Positions 1 through 8,124 of a stretch of 64,000 nt of DNA are shown here, piece after piece. Each line of letters begins with the position of its first letter. Position 1 is the stretch's first letter. The translations under genes were made by a program, and so were the position numbers. The DNA lies in the NCBI GenBank assembly GCA_030429495.1, contig JAUIFH010000003.1, forward strand, positions 1 through 64,000, read 5' to 3'. This DNA comes from Alphaproteobacteria bacterium. GTDB lineage: Bacteria; Pseudomonadota; Alphaproteobacteria; Rhodobacterales; Rhodobacteraceae. The notes beneath the pieces are model-generated. The model was not told the DNA's origin, searched no databases, and was given only the letters and a program-made list of their open reading frames with translations.

Positions 1-903
1 TCCGGTATCATCTGCGCGGGCGGCACGCTTGGCATTCTCATTCCGCCGTCGATCATGCTGATCGTCTATGCCGCAGCCTCGGGTGTCTCCATCGTCCGAC
101 TCTATGCCGGCGCGCTGCTGCCCGGCTTCACGCTTGTCGGGCTGTACCTCGTATACGTGGTCGGCCGGTCGATCCTGCAACCGTCGTCCGCGCCACGCCC
201 GACGGCGGATGAGGTGCCGGACGTGCCGTTCGGCCGGGTCATGGTCATGGTCATGACCTCGTTCTTCCCGCTCGCCTTCCTCATCCTCGCGGTGCTCGGC
301 TCCATCCTCTTCGGTCTCGCGACACCGACCGAGGCTGCGTCGATCGGTGCGCTCGGTGGCATTCTCCTGGCCTTCGCCTATCGCGCGATGACCTGGCAGC
401 GGATGCGGGAAAGCGTCTACCTGACTGTCAGGACGACAGCGATGGTCTGCTGGCTTTTCGTCGGCTCCTACACCTTCTCGTCGGTCTTCTCCTATCTCGG
501 CGGGGAGCAGGTGATCTCGGAATTCGTGACGGGGCTGAACCTGTCGCCGCTGATGTTCCTGATCATGGCGCAGATCATCATCTTCCTCTTGGGCTGGCCG
601 CTGGAATGGTCCGAGATCATCATCATCTTCGTGCCGATCTTCCTGCCGCTCCTGCCGCATTTCGGGATCGACCCGCTGTTCTTCGGCATCCTCGTGGCGC
701 TGAACCTTCAGACCTCGTTCCTGACGCCGCCGATGGCGATGTCTGCCTACTACCTCAAGGGCATCGCACCGCCCGAAGTGCAGCTGACGCAGATCTTTTC
801 CGGCGTGATGCCGTTCCTGCTCTGCGTCGTTCTCGCGATGGCGCTGATGTACATCTTCCCCGGCATCGTGTTCGTCCTGCCCGAGATGTTCTATGGCAAG
901 TAA
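1..903 (+). CDS. TRAP transporter large permease (DctM family), 5' partial
   Basis: Reading frame 1 is open from the first base, so the gene begins upstream of the window. The visible 300 residues begin with a glycine-rich stretch followed by GILIPPSIML, a hallmark of the large membrane subunit of TRAP uptake systems. Several long hydrophobic segments follow, and the stretch FGILVALNLQTSFLTPPM is the conserved second half of the DctM fold. The protein imports an organic acid in the inner membrane with a periplasmic binding protein and a small permease, both presumably upstream. The downstream genes suggest a sugar acid or an amide derivative as substrate, which is inference. Its stop overlaps the amidase start by 11 bases. 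Confidence 0.93.
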   Translation, partial: SGIICAGGTLGILIPPSIMLIVYAAASGVSIVRLYAGALLPGFTLVGLYLVYVVGRSILQPSSAPRPTADEVPDVPFGRVMVMVMTSFFPLAFLILAVLGSILFGLATPTEAASIGALGGILLAFAYRAMTWQRMRESVYLTVRTTAMVCWLFVGSYTFSSVFSYLGGEQVISEFVTGLNLSPLMFLIMAQIIIFLLGWPLEWSEIIIIFVPIFLPLLPHFGIDPLFFGILVALNLQTSFLTPPMAMSAYYLKGIAPPEVQLTQIFSGVMPFLLCVVLAMALMYIFPGIVFVLPEMFYGK

Positions 904-2248
904 CACGACCGAAGCGCTGACGGCGTCGTCTGCTGTCGACCTGCGCGACCGGCTGGCATCGGGCGCGATCAAGGCAGAAGCGGTCGCCGAGGCCTGTCTG
1001 GACCGTATCCGGAGCGACGAGGAGCGCGTCGGCGCATGGGCATGGCACGATCCCGACTTCGTGCGCCGTCAGGTTGTCGCACTCGATCAGTACCGCGCCA
1101 CCGGCCGGCCGCTCGGGGCGCTGCACGGGCTGCCGGTGGGGTTGAAGGACATCATCGACACCGCGCGCATACCGACGGAGAACGGCACTGCAATCGACCG
1201 GGGCAGGGTGCCCGACGCGGATGCATTCGTCGTGGCGCGGCTGAAGGCGGCCGGTGCGGTGATCATGGGCAAGACGGCGACGACCGAACTGGCCTACATG
1301 AACCCCGCGAAGACCCGGAACCCGCACAATCCGGACCACACGCCGGGCGGTTCGTCCTCCGGCTCTGCGGCGGCCGTGGCGGCCGGGATGGTGCCGCTCG
1401 CGGTCGGCACCCAGACCGGCGGCTCGGTAATCCGTCCGGCCGCGTTCTGCGGCGTCACCGGCTTCAAGCCCACATTCGGGGCGATCCCGCGAACCGGCAT
1501 CCTGCGGCAGTCGCAGACCCTCGACACGGTGGGGGTATTCGGCCGCGGCCCGCTCGACGTGGCGCTGCTGGCGGATGTGCTCTTCGGCCATGCCCCGGCC
1601 GATCCGGCGACGGCACCGATGCCCGCGCCAAGGCTGCTCGAAACCGCCGCCTCGGCACCACCGCTGGCGCCGGTCTTTGCGCTGGTGAAGCCGCCGGGAT
1701 GGGAGAAGGCCGATCCCGATACGGTCGCGGCGTTCGACGAACTCGCAGCCGCACTGGGAGAGGCGCAGTGCTTCGAAGTGCCGTTGCCCACCGCCTTCGC
1801 GGATGCCGGGGAATTGCGCCGCCGCATCAACTTCGCCGAGATGGCGCGGAACTACTACACCTATGCCAAGGCCGGTCCGGCGCATCTGTCGCCGGTGCTT
1901 CAGGACGCGCTGCAGGAAGGCAGCGCGACGCTTGCGAAGGACTATCTTGCCGCGCTTGACTGGCGTGACGTCCTCCATGCCGGGCTGTCGAGGATATTTT
2001 CTCACGCCGATGCGATCCTGACGCCGGCCGCGCCGGGGCCGGCACCGGCCGACCTGACAACGACGGGAGACCCGGTGTTCAACGGGCTCTGGACCTTCGC
2101 CGGCACGCCCGCGGTCACGATTCCCGTGCTCACGGCGTCGAACGGAATGCCGATGGGCGTGCAGCTTGTCGGTGCACGGGGCAATGATGCGCGGCTTCTC
2201 AGGACCGCGAACTGGCTGTTCAACTGGCTTGACCATAAGGGAAGCTGA
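893..2248 (+). CDS. amidase signature family hydrolase
   Basis: A 451-residue protein of the amidase signature family, which hydrolyses C-N amide bonds. The Ser-cisSer-Lys triad is visible: Lys85 in VGLKDI, Ser154 in GGSSSGS and Ser178 in TGGSVIRP. Spacing between the two serines is 24 residues, as in characterised members. There is no signal peptide, so it is cytoplasmic. It overlaps the TRAP permease and lies in the same operon as galactonate-type catabolic genes, so it may cleave an imported amide or lactam to feed that pathway (inference). It is not GatA by context, since no gatB or gatC is nearby. Confidence 0.9.
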   Translation: MASNTTEALTASSAVDLRDRLASGAIKAEAVAEACLDRIRSDEERVGAWAWHDPDFVRRQVVALDQYRATGRPLGALHGLPVGLKDIIDTARIPTENGTAIDRGRVPDADAFVVARLKAAGAVIMGKTATTELAYMNPAKTRNPHNPDHTPGGSSSGSAAAVAAGMVPLAVGTQTGGSVIRPAAFCGVTGFKPTFGAIPRTGILRQSQTLDTVGVFGRGPLDVALLADVLFGHAPADPATAPMPAPRLLETAASAPPLAPVFALVKPPGWEKADPDTVAAFDELAAALGEAQCFEVPLPTAFADAGELRRRINFAEMARNYYTYAKAGPAHLSPVLQDALQEGSATLAKDYLAALDWRDVLHAGLSRIFSHADAILTPAAPGPAPADLTTTGDPVFNGLWTFAGTPAVTIPVLTASNGMPMGVQLVGARGNDARLLRTANWLFNWLDHKGS

Positions 2249-2264
2249 CACGGGGAGGAATGGA

Positions 2265-2432
2265 ATGGACAAGTTGATGGCACTGCTGGCCTTCGCGACA
2301 CTCGCCGGGTTCCTTGGTATTCTCGGCTGGTTCGTCCCCGAGATCGATCTCGTTCTTGTCATCGCCCTGACGGTCGGGCTGATCGGCTATGACTTCTTCA
2401 GCTCTGCGTGGCGCGGCAAGAACGGCGACTGA
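2265..2432 (+). CDS. small two-helix membrane protein in the TRAP/amidase operon
   Basis: A 55-residue protein I do not recognise by family. The start is the ATG at 2265, chosen because GGGGAGGAA at 2252-2260 is a strong ribosome-binding site just upstream. Residues 4-23 and about 27-45 form two hydrophobic helices separated by a short Pro-Glu turn. A basic and acidic tail, WRGKNGD, follows. It sits 16 bases after the amidase and 78 bases before the dehydrogenase, so it is probably co-transcribed. It could be an accessory to the TRAP transporter, but nothing in the sequence proves that. Confidence 0.6.
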   Translation: MDKLMALLAFATLAGFLGILGWFVPEIDLVLVIALTVGLIGYDFFSSAWRGKNGD

Positions 2433-2510
2433 ACGGGTCCGCAGAGGGACTTGCCCTTTCCGTGCCGCGAACTTACCCATTTGGGGACGCGGGCAAGGTG
2501 AGGAGCGGCG

Positions 2511-3278
2511 ATGTCAGAGGCGATCTATCCCGACCTTCGCGGCGCCTCCGTCTTCATCACCGGCGGCGGATCGGGCATCGGTGCAGCATTGACCGAGGCT
2601 TTCCTGCGGCAGGGCGCGAAAGTGGCCCTTGTCCAGCGCAGCGACGCCACGACGTTCTGCGACGATATGGAGGCTGCGACCGGAAACCGCCCGCGGTTCC
2701 TGCCCTGCGACATCACGGATATCTCTGCGCTCAAGGGGGCCGTCGCGGCGGCATCGCGTGCGAACGGGCCGGTGACGGTTCTCGTCAACAACGCCGCCGA
2801 TGATGTGCGCCACGCGACGCTCGACGTGACGGAGGATTTCTGGGACCGCAATCAGGCGATCAACCTCAAGGCCTATTTCTTCGCGGCGCAGGCGGTGCTG
2901 CCGGGGATGCGCGATGCGGGCGGCGGATCGGTCGTCAATTTCTCGTCGATCAGCTACATGATGGGCAATTCCGGCTATCCGTCCTACACAGCCGCCAATT
3001 CCGGCATCAACGGCCTGACCCGGTCGCTGGCGCGCGAATTCGGCCCCGACCGCGTCCGCGTCAATGCGATCGCACCCGGCTGGGTGCTGACCGACAAGCA
3101 GAAACAGCAATGGGCGACACCCGAGGGGCTGGCCGCGCATCTCGACCGGCAATGCCTGAAGGACATGCTTGCGCCCGACGACATCGTCGGCGGCGTTCTT
3201 TTCCTCGCGTCTGACGCCTCGCGGATGATGACGGGGCAGGCGCTCGTCATCGACGGCGGCGTCGTGGTGACGGGATGA
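2511..3278 (+). CDS. SDR family sugar dehydrogenase, atypical YxxxN active site
   Basis: A 255-residue classical short-chain dehydrogenase. The Rossmann motif TGGGSGIG is near residue 18, the structural NNA motif is present, and Ser146 and Tyr159 fit the catalytic positions. The usual catalytic lysine four residues after Tyr159 is replaced by asparagine (YTAAN, Asn163). The C-terminal LFLASDASRMMTGQ is normal for the family. Its position directly before DgoK (4-base overlap) suggests oxidation of galactose or a related sugar to a lactone or acid. Because of the missing lysine, catalysis may differ or may have been lost; the substrate assignment is inference from context. Confidence 0.88.
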   Translation: MSEAIYPDLRGASVFITGGGSGIGAALTEAFLRQGAKVALVQRSDATTFCDDMEAATGNRPRFLPCDITDISALKGAVAAASRANGPVTVLVNNAADDVRHATLDVTEDFWDRNQAINLKAYFFAAQAVLPGMRDAGGGSVVNFSSISYMMGNSGYPSYTAANSGINGLTRSLAREFGPDRVRVNAIAPGWVLTDKQKQQWATPEGLAAHLDRQCLKDMLAPDDIVGGVLFLASDASRMMTGQALVIDGGVVVTG

Positions 3279-4192
3279 GCGTCGCGCGCTGGATCGGTGT
3301 AGACTGGGGTACGACGCATCTGCGAGCGGCCGTTATCGGCGCGGAGGGCGAGGTTCTGGCCGATCTGTCCTCCGGTGCCGGCATGGGCCAGCTTTCCCCC
3401 GAAACCTTCGAACCCGCGTTGCTGCAGCTGATCGAACCGTTTCTTGGTGACCACCAACGGCCCACTCCGGTTATCGCCTGTGGCATGGTCGGCAGCCGGC
3501 AGGGCTGGCGTGAGGCGCCGTATCGTTCCGTTCCCTGCGCACCGGTCGACCCGGTGGCGCTGGTCTCCGCGCCGGTCACGGACCCGCGTCTGACGGTGCA
3601 TATCGTTCCGGGGCTGAGCCAGACGGCCCCCGCAGACGTGATGCGCGGAGAGGAGACCCAGATCGCCGGCCTGCTTGCCGCCCGCCCGAATTGGGACGGC
3701 GTGCTGTGCCTGCCCGGTACGCACACGAAATGGGTGCAGGTGAGTGCGGGCGAGGTCGTGTCGTTCCGGACTTTCATGACCGGCGAGCTTTTCGCACTGC
3801 TCGGGGCGCATTCCGTCCTGCGGCACGGGATCGCTTCGGCGGGTTGGCAGGAAGAGGCCTTCGCTGCGGCTGTGACAGAAACACTGGCCCGACCAGAGAG
3901 GCTGGCCGCCGACCTGTTCGGCCTGCGTGCCGCCGGGCTGCTGCACGGGCTTGACGGCGAAACTGCCCGGGCGCGGCTCTCCGGGCTTCTGATCGGTGCG
4001 GAGCTGGCGGCGGCGCGGCCCTACTGGCTGGGGCAGGACGTTCTCGTGATCGGCGCCGAGGAGGTATCCGGGGCGTACCGCGCGGCCCTGGCACTGCAGG
4101 GCGTGACCGCCGGAACCGTTCCGGGCCGGGATGCGGTTCTGGCGGGGCTTGCCATCGTTGCTGCCGGGTTTCTGAAGGGGAGTACGGTATGA
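3275..4192 (+). CDS. dgoK: 2-dehydro-3-deoxygalactonokinase
   Basis: A 305-residue kinase that phosphorylates 2-dehydro-3-deoxygalactonate at C6 with ATP in the De Ley-Doudoroff pathway. The N-terminal [12 protein letters not shown] is the phosphate-binding loop of the DgoK family. LPGTHTKWV and [10 protein letters not shown] in the middle are family hallmarks. The length matches the usual size of about 300 residues. It overlaps the SDR gene before it and the aldolase gene after it by four bases each (ATGA), so the three are translationally coupled. Confidence 0.95.
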   Translation: MSVARWIGVDWGTTHLRAAVIGAEGEVLADLSSGAGMGQLSPETFEPALLQLIEPFLGDHQRPTPVIACGMVGSRQGWREAPYRSVPCAPVDPVALVSAPVTDPRLTVHIVPGLSQTAPADVMRGEETQIAGLLAARPNWDGVLCLPGTHTKWVQVSAGEVVSFRTFMTGELFALLGAHSVLRHGIASAGWQEEAFAAAVTETLARPERLAADLFGLRAAGLLHGLDGETARARLSGLLIGAELAAARPYWLGQDVLVIGAEEVSGAYRAALALQGVTAGTVPGRDAVLAGLAIVAAGFLKGSTV

Positions 4193-4791
4193 GCCGCCAT
4201 CTGATCGCGATCCTGCGCGGCATCACGCCGCAGGATGCACTCGCGGCGACCGGCGCGCTGATCGACGCGGGTATCACCCGGATCGAGGTGCCGCTGAACT
4301 CTCCGCGGCCGCTCGACAGCATCCGCGCGATGGCCGCGGCTTTCGGCGACGACGCGTTGATCGGCGCGGGGACCGTGCTATGCCCTGCGGAAGTCGCGGC
4401 GGTTGCCGAAGCCGGCGGAAGGCTGGTGGTGTCGCCGAACTGCGACCCCTCCGTCATCCACGCGACCAAGGCCGCGGGGATGGAAAGCTGGCCGGGCGTG
4501 TTCACGCCGACCGAGTGCTTTGCGGCGCTCGCGGCGGGTGCGGACGGGTTGAAGCTGTTTCCGGCCTTCCTAGTCGGTGTGGCGGGCCTGCACGCAATGC
4601 GCGCGGTACTGCCGTCCGCGGCGGCGGTCTACGCGGTGGGCGGCGTCGGCCCGGAGAATTTCGCAGACTGGCGCGCGGCTGGGGCTACAGGCTTTGGCCT
4701 TGGTACGGCCCTGTACCGGCCGGGCGACGGCGCGGATGTTGTGGCGCGACGCGCGTCTGAGGTTGTCGCGGCATATGATGCGTTAAAGTAA
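4189..4791 (+). CDS. dgoA: 2-dehydro-3-deoxy-6-phosphogalactonate aldolase
   Basis: A 200-residue class I aldolase of the KDPG/KDPGal family, cleaving 2-dehydro-3-deoxy-6-phosphogalactonate to pyruvate and glyceraldehyde 3-phosphate. The Schiff-base lysine is Lys122 in GLKLFPA and the acid/base glutamate is Glu33 in RIEVPLNSP. Pairing with dgoK favours KDPGal over KDPG as the substrate. It is the last gene of the operon. A short AT-rich spacer separates it from the convergent formate dehydrogenase accessory genes, and I see no clear terminator hairpin there. Confidence 0.95.
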   Translation: MSRHLIAILRGITPQDALAATGALIDAGITRIEVPLNSPRPLDSIRAMAAAFGDDALIGAGTVLCPAEVAAVAEAGGRLVVSPNCDPSVIHATKAAGMESWPGVFTPTECFAALAAGADGLKLFPAFLVGVAGLHAMRAVLPSAAAVYAVGGVGPENFADWRAAGATGFGLGTALYRPGDGADVVARRASEVVAAYDALK

Positions 4792-4843
4792 TGCATGAAG
4801 TATGACGCGTAAAATGTTGATTGAGTGAGAGAATGAGCGTAAA

Positions 4844-5323
4844 TTACTCCTCGATCTCGCCATGAATCGCGAACTGCTCCAGCCCGGCTTCGGTCGCCTC
4901 GATAAAACGGAACTGTTCACGCACGCCCGCCTCCGTCAGCTCGCGCAGCACCGTCAGAACCGTATTCGGGGCGTGGTCGGCGCATAGTTCGGCCATCTGC
5001 GCCAGTTCCTCCTCGGCCACGGGAAGGGCTGCCTCGACCGAAGGGGCGCCATAGACGGTGACGAAGTGATCCGCCAGACGCCGGGCAAGGTCGCGGTATT
5101 CGCCTTCTTCGATACGGGTCACGGCAACGAAGGTGACGCGGCCGAAGGTCTCCACGCCAAGCCAGCCGTTGGCGAAGGCTTGCCGCGCCTTGCCGACAAG
5201 GTCGGCATCGGACCAGTTCGAGAATTCGAACCCGCCCGAGACCGCCCATTCGCCGGTCCGCGCCGGGCTGTGGAACACGTTCATGTCGCTTTCGTCGAAA
5301 TGGATCGCGCGCGCCAGATGCAT
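4844..5323 (-). CDS. DUF6505 family protein
   Basis: A 159-residue cytoplasmic protein with no signal peptide or membrane segment. It resembles the DUF6505 family by its opening with HFDESD, by an early WAVSGGFEFSNW block and by an acidic C-terminus ending GEIEE. The function is unknown. It is the last gene of a four-gene minus-strand cluster: DUF6494, an Mrp-type ATPase, a ligase-like protein and this one, with one base between its start and the ligase-like stop. The setting beside a formate dehydrogenase island suggests a role in maturing that enzyme, which is inference. Confidence 0.75.
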   Translation of the reverse strand: MHLARAIHFDESDMNVFHSPARTGEWAVSGGFEFSNWSDADLVGKARQAFANGWLGVETFGRVTFVAVTRIEEGEYRDLARRLADHFVTVYGAPSVEAALPVAEEELAQMAELCADHAPNTVLTVLRELTEAGVREQFRFIEATEAGLEQFAIHGEIEE

Positions 5324-5324
5324 G

Positions 5325-6047
5325 TCAGACCTCCTCCAGCAGCGCCGAAAGTGGGATCAGCGTCGTTGAGTCGTCGGATTTCAGGAGCATTCCAAAATTT
5401 TCGTCGACACCAAGGAAGATGCCAGCCCGGCGCGATCCGCCCGTGGCGACAGAGACCTCCTCGCCGATCTTCCACGCCAGCCCGGCCCATTCCCTGTGCA
5501 GGTCGGCACGGCCCTGCGGCTCTTCCAGCGCGTTCAGCCAGACAAGCGCGTGACGCGACCATGCTTCAAGGATGCGCACAGGCTCAAGCCCGCCGCACCC
5601 TTCCTGATCGAGAGCGGTTCGGTCGGGAAATTCACCCGGTTCACAATCCGGCGGCAGCGTCAGTGTGAGTTCCAACCCCACGACGAGCCAGTCAGGTTCC
5701 TCTGCAGGCGTGTGATCGGAGCACGCGATCTTCAGGCTGCCGGCATGGGCACCGTTGACGCGTACGCCGCCCGACCATTCGAGATGGACCGACGTCTCCG
5801 GCGGGGCCAGAGCGCCAAGTGCGTTCTGAAGGCCGACGCCGCAGGCGATATAGGCCGCGAGGGCCGGTTCCAGTGGCATTTCCGGCGCAAGGACAAGCGC
5901 CGCCCGCAGCCGGTCGTCGAGAACCGACCACGCGATCAGTCCCGAATCCGTTCCGCGCCGGGCCTGGTCGCAGGCGATCACGAAGGGATTGGCCGGTCCG
6001 GCGGCAAGCCCCGTCATAAGGGGCGGGAAGACCGGGACCTGGCTCAT
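5325..6047 (-). CDS. biotin/lipoate ligase-like protein (DUF4444 C-terminus)
   Basis: A 240-residue protein with a biotin/lipoate protein ligase-like fold at about 20-180 followed by a small C-terminal domain ending IPLSALLEEV, fitting the DUF4444 architecture. The usual ligase loop GRGRxGR is replaced by QARRGTDSGLIAW. The position that normally carries a reactive lysine reads NGAHAGSLKIA, so ordinary biotin or lipoate activation is doubtful. No acceptor protein lies nearby. It overlaps the Mrp gene by four bases, so it probably serves the same pathway; an accessory role for formate dehydrogenase is my inference. Confidence 0.78.
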   Translation of the reverse strand: MSQVPVFPPLMTGLAAGPANPFVIACDQARRGTDSGLIAWSVLDDRLRAALVLAPEMPLEPALAAYIACGVGLQNALGALAPPETSVHLEWSGGVRVNGAHAGSLKIACSDHTPAEEPDWLVVGLELTLTLPPDCEPGEFPDRTALDQEGCGGLEPVRILEAWSRHALVWLNALEEPQGRADLHREWAGLAWKIGEEVSVATGGSRRAGIFLGVDENFGMLLKSDDSTTLIPLSALLEEV

Positions 6048-7105
6048 GCCTGGCCGCTCTCGATCAGCCGCAGGGCAAGGTCACGGAACGCGCGGGCCTG
6101 CGGTGAGGCGGGTTTGGAGACCACCACCGGTGCGCCGCCATCGGCGGCGGTGCGAATGTCGAGATGGAGCGGGATTTCCGCGAGCAGTGGTACGCCCAGT
6201 TTCTCGGCCTCGGCGCGAACGCCGCCATGGCCGAAGATGTGTTCCTCGTGCCCGCAATTGGAGCAGACATGGACCGCCATGTTCTCGATCATACCGAGGA
6301 TCGGAGTGCCCATCTTGTGGAACATGTCGATGCCCTTGCGCGCATCGAGCAACGCGATGTCCTGCGGAGTCGATACGATGATCGCGCCGGCAATCTCCGC
6401 CTTCTGCGCCAGCGTCATCTGCACATCGCCCGTGCCGGGCGGCAGATCGACGATCAGCACATCGAGCGCGCCCCATTGCACCTGAAACAGCATCTGTTGC
6501 AGCGCGCCCATCAGCATCGGGCCGCGCCAGACGACAGCCTCGCCCTCCTGCGTCAGAAGGCCGAGCGACATCAGCGTGACACCGTGGTTCCTGAGCGGCA
6601 GGATCGTCTTGCCGTCGGGCGAGGCCGGGCGCCCCGAGACGCCCAGCATGCGCGGTTGCGACGGGCCGTAGACATCGGCGTCAAGAAGCCCGACGCGCCG
6701 CCCCTCTGCCGCCAGCGCGACGGCGAGGTTGGCCGCGACGGTCGATTTGCCGACGCCGCCCTTGCCGGAGGCGATTGCGAGAATGCGGCCGACGCCCGGG
6801 ATTTTCTCCGGCCCCTGCGGCTTCGGACGCGCGCCGGTCTTGAGATCGGGCGGCGTCGGCGCCGAATGCGCGGTCATGACGACCGAGACCGCATCCACCC
6901 CCGGCATTGCGCGAATCCGCGCCTCTGCCTCGGCGCGGGCGGGTTCCATCCGCTGCGCCCGGGCAGGATCGATTTCAAGCACGAAGCGGACCGCGCCGCC
7001 CTCGACCGTCAGCGCGCGGACAAGGCCGGCACTGACGATATCGGTGCCACCAACCGGGTCGGCCACGCCCTTCAGGACGTCGAGAACCGCCTCGCGCGTC
7101 GTCAT
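6044..7105 (-). CDS. mrp: Mrp/NBP35 family ATP-binding Fe-S carrier protein
   Basis: A 353-residue P-loop ATPase of the Mrp/ApbC/NBP35 family, which carries and delivers iron-sulfur clusters to apo-proteins in the cytoplasm. An N-terminal MIP18-like domain spans about residues 1-85. The deviant Walker A GKGGVGKST follows near residue 115. DLPPGTGD is the Walker B region, and the cluster-binding pair is in CSNCGHEEHIFG. Its length is typical. It lies between DUF6494 and the ligase-like gene with ATGA overlaps on both sides. With several Fe-S proteins of formate dehydrogenase downstream on the other strand, it is a plausible cluster donor for them. Confidence 0.95.
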   Translation of the reverse strand: MTTREAVLDVLKGVADPVGGTDIVSAGLVRALTVEGGAVRFVLEIDPARAQRMEPARAEAEARIRAMPGVDAVSVVMTAHSAPTPPDLKTGARPKPQGPEKIPGVGRILAIASGKGGVGKSTVAANLAVALAAEGRRVGLLDADVYGPSQPRMLGVSGRPASPDGKTILPLRNHGVTLMSLGLLTQEGEAVVWRGPMLMGALQQMLFQVQWGALDVLIVDLPPGTGDVQMTLAQKAEIAGAIIVSTPQDIALLDARKGIDMFHKMGTPILGMIENMAVHVCSNCGHEEHIFGHGGVRAEAEKLGVPLLAEIPLHLDIRTAADGGAPVVVSKPASPQARAFRDLALRLIESGQA

Positions 7106-7302
7106 TCGGCGGGTCCGGTGATCTTCCCGGTCACGACATGCTCCATGTCGAGCCCGTCGATGGTAAGCACCATCTTCGCCGAAAAGCTCTTGCCGCTCGC
7201 GGCCGGTCCGGCGGCGCGCATCGCCGCCTCGATCGCCTGTTGCGAGGTTACGCCGACCTGCTTGAGGAACTTGCGCATCGACATGTTGAAGTCGTCATCC
7301 AT
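7102..7302 (-). CDS. DUF6494 family small protein
   Basis: A 66-residue protein resembling the DUF6494 family. It begins MDDDFNMSMRKFLKQVGVTS, with a predicted helical N-terminus, and ends with a beta-rich section containing AKMVLTIDGLDMEHVVTG. There is no signal peptide or membrane segment. It is the first gene of the minus-strand Mrp cluster and overlaps the Mrp start by four bases. Its 5' end faces the divergent cytochrome gene, leaving 73 bases for two promoters. The function is unknown. Confidence 0.75.
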   Translation of the reverse strand: MDDDFNMSMRKFLKQVGVTSQQAIEAAMRAAGPAASGKSFSAKMVLTIDGLDMEHVVTGKITGPAE

Positions 7303-7375
7303 TCTGTCTCGTCTCCTTACCGTATTGACCGATCCGGTGCGGCCTGCCTAGCCTTGGATCAGGGAGGACCGCGCA

Positions 7376-8116
7376 TTGCGGAACCGGATATTCGCCTTCG
7401 TCCTCGCCCTTCTGCCGCTTCCGGCGGGTGGTGAGGAATCGCGCGAATTCTCCGTCTCGGTCAGTTCCGAGATCGAGGCCTCCGGCCTCATGTCCTACAT
7501 CCTGCCACGGTTCGCACTCAAGACCGGACGGCGCGGCAGCGTGGTTGCCGCCGGCGGCGACCTTCGGCTCGGCCCGCAAGAGGGGCAAGGCGTCCCGGTG
7601 ATGGCGCGCGACGGGCAGGTCTTTGTCCTCGTGCTCGATTCCGAGAATGAAGCGGCGCGGCGCTTTGCCGACTGGATTCTCTCTGACATCGGTCAGACGA
7701 CGCTTGCCGCCTTTGCACCCGCAGATGGCCTTCCATTCGGCCCCGCGCCGACAGAAGAACGGGCAGTTACGATCGAGATCACCGGCGACGCGGTGCGCGG
7801 ACGCGAGATGGCCGAAATGCATTGTGCGCGGTGCCATCGGGTCGGCACCGATGCCGATGGGATGGGAATCGGTTCGGCCCCGTCCTTCGCCGCGCTGCGG
7901 ACGCTTCCGGATTGGGCCGAACGCTTCGCCGCCTTCTATGTGCTCAACCCGCACCCCGCCTTTCTTCAGGTCAGCGGTGTAACGCCGCCTTTCGATCCGG
8001 CGCTGCCGCCTCCCATCGTTCCGGTGGAGATTTCCGCCGACGAGGTCGAGGCGCTGTCGGCCTTTGCCGCCGGCATCAGACCGGCCGATCTCGGGGCGGA
8101 TATTCTCAGCCGGTGA
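7376..8116 (+). CDS. cytochrome c with N-terminal periplasmic-binding-protein remnant
   Basis: A 246-residue exported protein. It starts at TTG 7376, just downstream of AGGGAGG at 7361-7367, with a short signal peptide ending near residue 19. Residues about 20-125 look like the first and last parts of a tungstate/molybdate-type binding protein (RFALKTGRRGSV, then FADWILSDIGQTTLAAF) with the middle missing. Residues about 135-235 are a mono-haem cytochrome c domain with the haem site CARCH at about 150. It is likely a periplasmic electron carrier for formate dehydrogenase. It converges on the 4Fe-4S gene with eight bases between. Confidence 0.8.
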   Translation: MRNRIFAFVLALLPLPAGGEESREFSVSVSSEIEASGLMSYILPRFALKTGRRGSVVAAGGDLRLGPQEGQGVPVMARDGQVFVLVLDSENEAARRFADWILSDIGQTTLAAFAPADGLPFGPAPTEERAVTIEITGDAVRGREMAEMHCARCHRVGTDADGMGIGSAPSFAALRTLPDWAERFAAFYVLNPHPAFLQVSGVTPPFDPALPPPIVPVEISADEVEALSAFAAGIRPADLGADILSR

Positions 8117-8124
8117 AGCAGGCA

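Noticed and set aside
755-2362. Long open frames on the strand opposite to the amidase, and similar ones opposite fdhA, coxL and the efflux genes.
   Set aside because: They lack ribosome-binding sites and recognisable domains, have arginine-rich composition, and lie fully inside well-supported genes in high-GC DNA.
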